A stretch of 64,000 nucleotides of DNA, taken from contig JAPLHB010000047.1 in the NCBI GenBank assembly GCA_026389845.1, positions 21,318 to 85,317 of the forward strand, written 5' to 3'. Positions within the stretch are counted from its first letter, which is position 1. Every line of letters starts with the position of its first letter. The notes under the pieces are model-generated. The model was not told the origin of the DNA and searched no databases. It saw only the letters and a program-made list of their open reading frames with translations. Made by a program: the position numbers and the translations under genes. Positions 58,153 through 64,000 of the stretch are shown here, one piece after another. This stretch comes from Chloroflexota bacterium (GTDB taxonomy: Bacteria > Chloroflexota > Anaerolineae > CG2-30-64-16).

Positions 58153-60321
58153 ATGGCAAGAATCAATCGGCGCACCTTTATCAAGTCCACTGGCGCGGCC
58201 GTCGGCGCGACGGCCCTCGCGGCTTGCACGAAAGTTCCGCCCTCGTCAGCGCCGACGACTCAGCCGGCGCGCCCGGAGGCGCCGACCGCCCAACCGGCCG
58301 CCGCGCCGACGCCTTACGATGCCGTCAAGCCCACGGCCGCCGATCTGGCCCTCGCTCAACGCTGGCTGACGCCGATCCTCGAAAGCGGCGATCTGCCGAT
58401 TTCCATGACCTATGGGGATCAAGACCTGGTCGGCCAGTTCAAGGGCTGGAGCCTGGACAAGACCGCGGCCGCGGCCGACGACCGGCGCACTGAACACGTC
58501 ATCACGCGCAAGGATCCCGCGACCGGACTCACGATCCGCTGGCAGGCGATCGCCTATGCTGACTTTCCGGCGGTCGAGTGGGTGCTCTACCTGAAGAACG
58601 AGGGCAGCGCCGATACGCCGATCCTGGACAGCATCGAGCCGCTGGATTTTTCCTTCCCGGCGACCCCGGAGCAGACCTGTACGATCCTGTATGCCAACGG
58701 CAGCCAGATGAAGCTCGACGATTTTGCGCCCCAGGAGAAGACCATCACCGAGGGCCTTGTCAGCGTGGCGTCCACCGGGGGGCGTTCGTCCGATGGTGCG
58801 ATGCCTTTCTGCAACCTGAGCCTCGGTCAGGCCAGCGTGCTTATCGGCATCGGCTGGACGGGGAACTGGGAAATGAACTTCCGCCGGTGGGCAGAGAGCC
58901 TGCAAGTGACCGCCGGTATGCAGCGCACCCACCTCAAGCTGCACCCCGGCGAGGAAATCCGCTCCCCGCGTATCCTCCTGCTGTTCTGGGACGGCGAGCG
59001 TCTCCGCGGCAACAACCTGCTGCGCCGCTTCCTCTTGGCTCACAAGACGCCCCGGCGCAACGGTCAACCGGTGCAGTTGCCCATCGTGGACGGCGCGTGG
59101 GGCGAGCGGACCACCGAAAGCCATCTGGCGAAAATCCACTGGCTCCAGGAGCAGAAGCTTGGCGTGGACGCTTTCTGGATTGACGCGGGCTGGTATGGCG
59201 ACAGCCCCTTCAACCCGAAGGCCGATACCTGGGGCGAAGCCTGGGCCAACCAGGTGGGCAGTTGGTACCCGAACAAGACTACCTACCCGCAAGGCCTGAA
59301 ACCTGTCGGCGATGCCTGCAAAGCGGCCGGGCTGGACTTCGTGCTATGGTTCGAGCCGGAGCGGGTGCACAAGGACAGCGATATCGCGCGCAACCATTTC
59401 GAGTACACGCTGAGCGCCAAACTGCCCGCAGCGCTGCGAGGCGCCGATTACCTGTTCGACCTGGGCAACCCGGCGGCCCGCCAGTGGCTGACCGATCGCA
59501 TCTCGTCGCTGATCGAGGAGGGTGGCGTTACGATCTACCGCCAGGATTTCAACATATCGCCCAGCACGATGTGGCAGGGGGCCGACGTGGCCGACAGTCT
59601 TGACCGCATCGGCATCCACGAGATCCGCCACATCGAGGGCCTGTATGCTTTCCTGGACGATCTGGTGGCTCGCCATCCGGGCCTGCTGATTGACAATTGC
59701 GCCAGCGGCGGCCGGCGTCTTGACCTGGAGATGATGGCCCGCTCCTTCCCGTTGCATCCAAGCGATTCCTATGGCTGGCCCGACACGTCCGCAACCCTCG
59801 TTTTCATGCAGAACCTCACCAACAGTCTGAGCTTGTGGTACCCCGTCTTCCTCGCTCGCGTCTTTGATCTGACCCCCTACGGTTTGCGCGGCGGGTTGGG
59901 CGCCGGCATGGGCGTGGGCTGCGCGGGTCCAACCCTCGAGGATAACCAGACCTTGCCGCTGGATCTGGTCCGCCGGCACATACAGGAGGAACTGCAGGTG
60001 CGCAAGTACTTCTACGGCGACTTCTATTCCCTGACCGCGCCCACGCTGAGCCGAAAGGAATGGGCGGCCTGGCAGTTTGACCGGCCCGACCTGGGCGAAG
60101 GAATCGTGCAGGCCTTCCGTCGGGAGGACAACGAACAGGACGCGACGTCGTTCAAGCTACATGGCCTCGATCCCGCGGCGCAATACGAGGTGACCGACGC
60201 TGACACGAAACAGGTCGCCCGCGCCGGCGGCCGCGCGCTGCTGGAACAGGGTCTGGCGGTCACGACCAGCACGCGGCCGGCCGCGCTGCTGTTCCGGTAT
60301 CGGAAGATCGCCGGCGGTTGA
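58153..60321 (+). CDS. GH36-family alpha-galactosidase-like enzyme, secreted Tat lipoprotein
   Basis: A 722-residue enzyme with a Tat leader (NRRTFIKSTG) and a lipobox ending LAAC, then a Pro/Ala/Thr linker to about residue 55. The beta-supersandwich is followed by a TIM barrel with WIDAGWYG, WFEPERVHKD, nucleophile Asp465 in YRQDFN and acid/base Asp524 in GGRRLDLEM. It is a paralog of the cytoplasmic 47270 enzyme. AGGTAAACGG precedes ATG 58153. The stop codon lies inside a hairpin repeat beginning at 60310. Confidence 0.88.
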   Translation: MARINRRTFIKSTGAAVGATALAACTKVPPSSAPTTQPARPEAPTAQPAAAPTPYDAVKPTAADLALAQRWLTPILESGDLPISMTYGDQDLVGQFKGWSLDKTAAAADDRRTEHVITRKDPATGLTIRWQAIAYADFPAVEWVLYLKNEGSADTPILDSIEPLDFSFPATPEQTCTILYANGSQMKLDDFAPQEKTITEGLVSVASTGGRSSDGAMPFCNLSLGQASVLIGIGWTGNWEMNFRRWAESLQVTAGMQRTHLKLHPGEEIRSPRILLLFWDGERLRGNNLLRRFLLAHKTPRRNGQPVQLPIVDGAWGERTTESHLAKIHWLQEQKLGVDAFWIDAGWYGDSPFNPKADTWGEAWANQVGSWYPNKTTYPQGLKPVGDACKAAGLDFVLWFEPERVHKDSDIARNHFEYTLSAKLPAALRGADYLFDLGNPAARQWLTDRISSLIEEGGVTIYRQDFNISPSTMWQGADVADSLDRIGIHEIRHIEGLYAFLDDLVARHPGLLIDNCASGGRRLDLEMMARSFPLHPSDSYGWPDTSATLVFMQNLTNSLSLWYPVFLARVFDLTPYGLRGGLGAGMGVGCAGPTLEDNQTLPLDLVRRHIQEELQVRKYFYGDFYSLTAPTLSRKEWAAWQFDRPDLGEGIVQAFRREDNEQDATSFKLHGLDPAAQYEVTDADTKQVARAGGRALLEQGLAVTTSTRPAALLFRYRKIAGG

Positions 60322-60427
60322 AACCGCCGGCTGATAGAGATAGAAACCGGCTGAAGCCGGTTGGGGTGCGCCGCCAACCCGTTTCAACGGGTTTCCACCT
60401 GCTGAGCCGTGGGTTTCAACCCACGGC
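60310..60427. repeat. Triple-hairpin repeat GCCGGCGGTTGAAACCGCC, copy 1
   Basis: GGCGGTTGAAACCGCC is followed by AACCGGCTGAAGCCGGTT, AACCCGTTTCAACGGGTT and CCGTGGGTTTCAACCCACGG, four hairpins in a row. A closely matching copy lies at 63299-63417. It occupies most of the 143-base gap before 60465 and includes the GH36 stop codon. Confidence 0.78.
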
Positions 60428-60464
60428 AGCAACCCGCGACATCGCGTTGAGAAAGGATAGAACG

Positions 60465-63323
60465 ATGCAAGTCTTGAACCAGGGATGGCTGCTTGCCACC
60501 GATAGCAACAACATAGGCAAAGAGGAAGGCTGGTTTTCATCCGGCCCCGCGGCTTCTGCGCGGCCGGCCCCGGTGCCCGGCCTGATCCAGGACCTTTTCC
60601 CCAACTACCACGGCGTGGCCTGGTACTGGCACACTTTCCGGGTCGAGGGCGGTGCCCGGCCGTTTGACCTCGCTGCGGAGCGCCTTCTGCTGCACTTCGG
60701 GGCGGTTGACCACCTGGGTGAAGTGTGGCTTAACGGCCAATACGCCGGGTGCTACGAGGGCGGAGAAACCCCGTTCGAGTTCGACGTCACCGATTCGATC
60801 CGCCCGGACGGCGACAATCTGCTGGCGGTGCGCGTGCTCAACCCCGCCGACACGCCCATTGATGGCTACGTGCTCAAAGAGGTACCTCACTCCAATCGCA
60901 CGAATTCCACGAAGGCCGGCAGCTCGACGAACATGGGTGGGATCACCTACCCCGTGACGCTGCGCCGCGTGCCCGCGATCTACGTGGCGGATCTTTTCGT
61001 CCGGGCCGATCTGCACACCGGCCAGATTGCCGTCAGCGCGACGGTGCGCAACAGCCAAGGCGCAGCCGTCCAGGCCGCGTTGACTCTGAGCGTAGCCCCG
61101 GACCAGGCCGGCGAGATCATCGCGAGCGTCGAGCAGACGGTCGAGCTTCCCGCCGGGCTTTCGGAGCACGAATTGAGCGTGCAGGTTTCCCAGCCGCGGC
61201 CGTGGGACTTGGATGACCCTTATCTCTACCGCGTCACCGCGACGGTCAACGCGGAGGGCCAGTCCACCCACCAGCAGTCGGCGCGGTGCGGGTTTCGCGA
61301 GCTGCGGGTGGCAGAGGGCTACTTCACTCTCAACGGCAAGCGCATTTTCCTCAAGAGCGCACACACCGGCCGCGGCTCACGCCGCGACATGCTGCAGACC
61401 AAGGCAGCCGGCTTCAACACGGTGCGCTTCCTCGCCGGCGTGGCCGATCCGCAGCAGCTCGAATTCTGCGACGAGATCGGGCTGATGGTCTACGAGGAAT
61501 GCCTGGCAGGCTGGCTGCTGGCCGATTCGCCCAAGATGGGCGAACGCTACGACCATAGCACCAGCGAGATGATCCGCCGCGACCGCAACCATCCTTGCAT
61601 CACGATCTGGGGGCTGTTGAACGAGACCGAAAACGGCCCGGTATTCCGGCGGGCCGTCGCCTTTCTGCCCAAGCTGCGCAAGCTCGACCCTACCCGCCTG
61701 GTGCTGCTCTCCAGCGGGCGCTGGGATGGCGAGCCGTCCATCGGCTCGGTGAGCAACCCGGGCGGCATCGAGTGGGAGCCGCAGTGGGGCGTCGAAGGCC
61801 CCAACGCACCTCAGGTCAACCCCAAGCATTTTTGGGGCTATATGGATCGGGCCGGCGACGCCCATCACTATCCCTTTGTCCCGCTGCCCCCGCAAGGCCT
61901 CCAGTTCTTCCACAACCTGGGCCAGCAGGACAAACCGGTCTTCCTGTCGGAGTTCGGCATCGGTCCCGTCCAGGACGTGATCCGCGACTGGCGCTACTTC
62001 CAACAGATCGGCGTCAACGAAGACCGTGACGACGTCGGCTTCCTGCGGGCGCAGGCCCAGGCGTTCATCGCCGACTGGAAGCGGCTGGGCTTCGACGACG
62101 TCTATCCCTTCCCCGAGGATTTCCTCCACGAGAGCCAACGGCTGGCGGCGCGCCACCGCACGCTGAGCTTCGATCTGATCCGGTCCAACCCGAGGATCTG
62201 CGGCCACAATCTGACCGCGCTGAACGACGGCATGACCGGTGAAGGGCTGTGGAACTGTGCCAGGGAATGGAAGCCCGCCACCTACGACGCCGTCGCGGAC
62301 GGCTGGGCGCCCTTGCGCTGGTGTCTGCTGGCCGACCCCATGCATCATTACACGGGCCGGGAGATCACACTCGAAGCCTCACTGGCGAACGAGAATGCGC
62401 TCCGGCCAGGCGATTACCCTGTGCGCTTCCGCATCCTCGGCCCGGCGGGCATAGCCTGGGAGAAATCCGCCACTGTGACGATCCCCGATCCCGGCCCGTT
62501 GGCGATTCCCGTGCTGGGTGAGACCCTGAAGCTGGATGGCCCTGCGGGGCAGTACGTCTTCGCCGCCAATATGGAGAACGGCGGCGCGCCGAGCGGCGGC
62601 CGCCTGGGCTTCTACCTCTCCGGGCCGGTCGAGCTGCCCTCGGCCCAGGGCCGCGTCTCTCTGTGGGGCCTGAACGCCCGGGCCGCAGCCTGGCTCACCG
62701 CCCACGGCGTCGAGGTTCGCCCCTTCGTGCCCCCCCCTGGTCCCCCCGCTGCGGCAGGGGGACGGGTTGAGGAGGGCGAGGTGATCCTGGTCTACAAGCC
62801 GTTCGAAGACGAGATCACCCCAGCGCGCATGGCCGGCTTGTTCGAGAGGGTCGCCGCGGGTGCCACGGTGGTCTTCCTGAACCACAAGGCGCTGGGCAAC
62901 GCGGATGGACCGACCGGCTATCTGCCGTTCCAGAACAAGGGGATCTGCTACGCGTTCACCGATTGGCTGTATCATAAGGAGTGCGTCGCCAAGCGTCACC
63001 CTGTGTTCGCGGGTCTGCAAGCGCCGGGCATCCTGGACTGGGATTACTACGGTCCGGTCATCCCGCACGAGATTTACGAGGGGCTGGATACGCCCGACGA
63101 GACGATTGCCGCCTCTTTCGTCACCGCCCACCACAGGTGTCCGGGCGGCTACGGCTGCGGCTTGCTGATCGCCGCCTATCGGCATGGCGCCGGGAAGGTC
63201 ATCCTCAACACGCTGCACCTGGTGGAGAACCTGGACACCCACCCGGCCGCCGACCGGCTGCTGCTGAATCTGGTCGGTTACGCGCAGGCGGCCGCAGCGC
63301 CGGCGGTTGAAACCGCCTACTGA
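60465..63323 (+). CDS. GH2-family glycoside hydrolase, cytoplasmic
   Basis: A 952-residue enzyme without a signal peptide. It starts at ATG 60465 behind GAAAGGAT; the open frame upstream is repeat sequence. The sugar-binding domain (PVPGLIQDLFPNYHGVAWYW) and Ig-like domain precede the TIM barrel with acid/base Glu387 in WGLLNETENG and nucleophile Glu496 in FLSEFGIG. The C-terminal region (GFYLSGPVELPSAQG onward) is shared with the secreted 19266 paralog. The last residues AVETAY are encoded by the hairpin repeat at 63299. It probably cleaves imported beta-linked oligosaccharides. Confidence 0.88.
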   Translation: MQVLNQGWLLATDSNNIGKEEGWFSSGPAASARPAPVPGLIQDLFPNYHGVAWYWHTFRVEGGARPFDLAAERLLLHFGAVDHLGEVWLNGQYAGCYEGGETPFEFDVTDSIRPDGDNLLAVRVLNPADTPIDGYVLKEVPHSNRTNSTKAGSSTNMGGITYPVTLRRVPAIYVADLFVRADLHTGQIAVSATVRNSQGAAVQAALTLSVAPDQAGEIIASVEQTVELPAGLSEHELSVQVSQPRPWDLDDPYLYRVTATVNAEGQSTHQQSARCGFRELRVAEGYFTLNGKRIFLKSAHTGRGSRRDMLQTKAAGFNTVRFLAGVADPQQLEFCDEIGLMVYEECLAGWLLADSPKMGERYDHSTSEMIRRDRNHPCITIWGLLNETENGPVFRRAVAFLPKLRKLDPTRLVLLSSGRWDGEPSIGSVSNPGGIEWEPQWGVEGPNAPQVNPKHFWGYMDRAGDAHHYPFVPLPPQGLQFFHNLGQQDKPVFLSEFGIGPVQDVIRDWRYFQQIGVNEDRDDVGFLRAQAQAFIADWKRLGFDDVYPFPEDFLHESQRLAARHRTLSFDLIRSNPRICGHNLTALNDGMTGEGLWNCAREWKPATYDAVADGWAPLRWCLLADPMHHYTGREITLEASLANENALRPGDYPVRFRILGPAGIAWEKSATVTIPDPGPLAIPVLGETLKLDGPAGQYVFAANMENGGAPSGGRLGFYLSGPVELPSAQGRVSLWGLNARAAAWLTAHGVEVRPFVPPPGPPAAAGGRVEEGEVILVYKPFEDEITPARMAGLFERVAAGATVVFLNHKALGNADGPTGYLPFQNKGICYAFTDWLYHKECVAKRHPVFAGLQAPGILDWDYYGPVIPHEIYEGLDTPDETIAASFVTAHHRCPGGYGCGLLIAAYRHGAGKVILNTLHLVENLDTHPAADRLLLNLVGYAQAAAAPAVETAY

Positions 63324-63417
63324 TAAAGGTGCAAACCGGCTGAAGCCGGTTGGACGGGCACGACCGACCCGTTTCGACGGGTTTTCACCTGCTGAACCGT
63401 GGGTTTCAACCCACGGC
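63299..63417. repeat. Triple-hairpin repeat GCCGGCGGTTGAAACCGCC, copy 2
   Basis: It has the same order of hairpins as 60310-60427: GGCGGTTGAAACCGCC, AACCGGCTGAAGCCGGTT, ACCCGTTTCGACGGGT and CCGTGGGTTTCAACCCACGG. It overlaps the 3' end of the GH2 gene and ends just before the MFS gene. Confidence 0.78.
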
Positions 63418-63440
63418 CGCCAGGTGACGAATCGCAGGAT

Positions 63441-64000
63441 ATGAAAATCAACTGGCTCACACGCACCCTTGGCCCCGAGCACCTGATGGGGTCGTTGGAC
63501 CGCAGCTTGGCGCGACTGTCGGCCAATCAGCCGGAGGTCGTGGAGGTCCAGCGGCTGCGCTGGTTCTGGCTGGACGGCCTGTTTGCCACGATCAGCGGCA
63601 GCTTCTACGGCAGCTTCGTGGCGCTGTTCGCAGTAGCCTACGGCGCCACGAACGCCCAGGTCGGACAGTTGACCGCGGTTGCCAGCCTGTGCGGGTTAAT
63701 CGCGTTGCTGCCCGGCGCCCAGGCCATCAAGTTACTAGGGGGCCGGCGCAAGGCCGTGGTCTTGTGCAGTGGCATGGTTGCGCGGGTCGCGCTGCTGGCG
63801 TGGGTCGTCGTGCCATTCCTGCTCCGTGACCCTGGCGTAGCCATCCTCACCATCATCGCAGTCAACGCGGTCATCACCTTCGCCAACAACTTCGCGAATC
63901 AGGCGTGGACCGCGATCGTGGCCGATATTGTGCCGCGGGAGATTCGAGGGCGCTTCTTCAGCCATCGCAACATAGGCGCGAATCTCCCGGCCTTGCTGGT
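63441..64000 (+). CDS. MFS transporter, N-terminal part
   Basis: This gene starts at ATG 63441 and runs off the window's right edge. The 186 residues seen contain a 40-residue polar start (MKINWLTRTLGPEHLMG), then membrane segments around GLFATISGSFYGSFVALFAV, LTAVASLCGLIALLPGAQ, VVLCSGMVARVALLAWVVV and AILTIIAVNAVITFANN. The loop VADIVPREIRGRFFSHRN matches the conserved inter-helix motif of major-facilitator proteins. A GCAGGAT sequence precedes the start. It is likely a sugar or oligosaccharide permease linked to the GH2 and GH36 genes. Confidence 0.85.
   Translation, partial: MKINWLTRTLGPEHLMGSLDRSLARLSANQPEVVEVQRLRWFWLDGLFATISGSFYGSFVALFAVAYGATNAQVGQLTAVASLCGLIALLPGAQAIKLLGGRRKAVVLCSGMVARVALLAWVVVPFLLRDPGVAILTIIAVNAVITFANNFANQAWTAIVADIVPREIRGRFFSHRNIGANLPALL

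Noticed and set aside
60310..63417. CRISPR array from the hairpin repeats
   Set aside because: There are only two copies, 3 kb apart and with a gene between; no regular spacers.

Overview
The window looks like a chromosomal segment of a high-GC bacterium, most likely a member of the Chloroflexota (Anaerolineae/Caldilineae-like). The main clue is the solute-binding lipoproteins: directly after the lipobox cysteine, the proteins at 1686 and 26479 carry long repetitive Val/Gln/Glu/Lys linkers (EKVVQQTVVVEK and VVTQEVVKQVTV types) that are common in that phylum. Tat-type lipoprotein leaders and several families of palindromic intergenic repeats (starting TCATTCTGAGCGGG, GCATCCTGAGCGGA or GTCATTGCGAGG) fit the same picture. 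This placement is an inference. Every gene I can support lies on the + strand.

Layout. 1-12850: the tail of a URO-D-family protein, a D-2-hydroxyacid dehydrogenase, a complete oligopeptide/oligosaccharide-type (family 5) ABC importer (1686-7156), an SDR, a ketol-acid-reductoisomerase-like protein, a sugar isomerase/epimerase and two URO-D-family proteins. 13130-19081: a sugar ABC importer with two tandem MalG-type permeases, an SDR lacking its catalytic lysine, and a FadR-subfamily GntR regulator. 19266-25910: a secreted GH2 enzyme, three SDRs and an epimerase. 26479-31736: another sugar ABC importer, a deletion scar, an esterase-like hydrolase and an SDR. 31966-34770: a corrinoid protein between two URO-D/MtaA-like methyltransferase-family proteins. 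34784-40837: a MacA/FtsX/ATPase export system. 41113-52767: an LDH2-family dehydrogenase, three more URO-D-family proteins, two SDRs, an AGE epimerase, a YhcH protein, a GH36 enzyme and a Gfo/Idh/MocA oxidoreductase. 52844-57837: an array of integron-type gene cassettes with four attC sites. 57838-64000: a truncated gene remnant, a secreted GH36 enzyme, a GH2 enzyme and the start of an MFS transporter.

How it works together (inference). The region reads as a glycan- and sugar-acid-catabolism island. Secreted GH2 and GH36 enzymes release sugars, three ABC importers bring them in, and a large set of SDRs, epimerases and TIM-barrel proteins processes them. The many URO-D/MtaA-like proteins plus a corrinoid protein suggest methyl-group removal from methylated sugars or related compounds. 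The four promoters in front of the ABC operons and the GH2 operon each carry a TTGT-N3-ACAA palindrome, which matches the FadR-subfamily consensus. The GntR gene encoded within one of these operons is the obvious candidate regulator.

Most striking is the attC array. Two attC sites sit 13-22 bases behind stop codons, have matched R and L boxes and carry the unpaired extra bases typical of integron attC sites. No integrase gene is visible in the window. The array carries a GH10 xylanase-like lipoprotein, a cassette with no convincing gene, and a 2.7-kb cassette with two tandem DUF1214/DUF1254 pairs.
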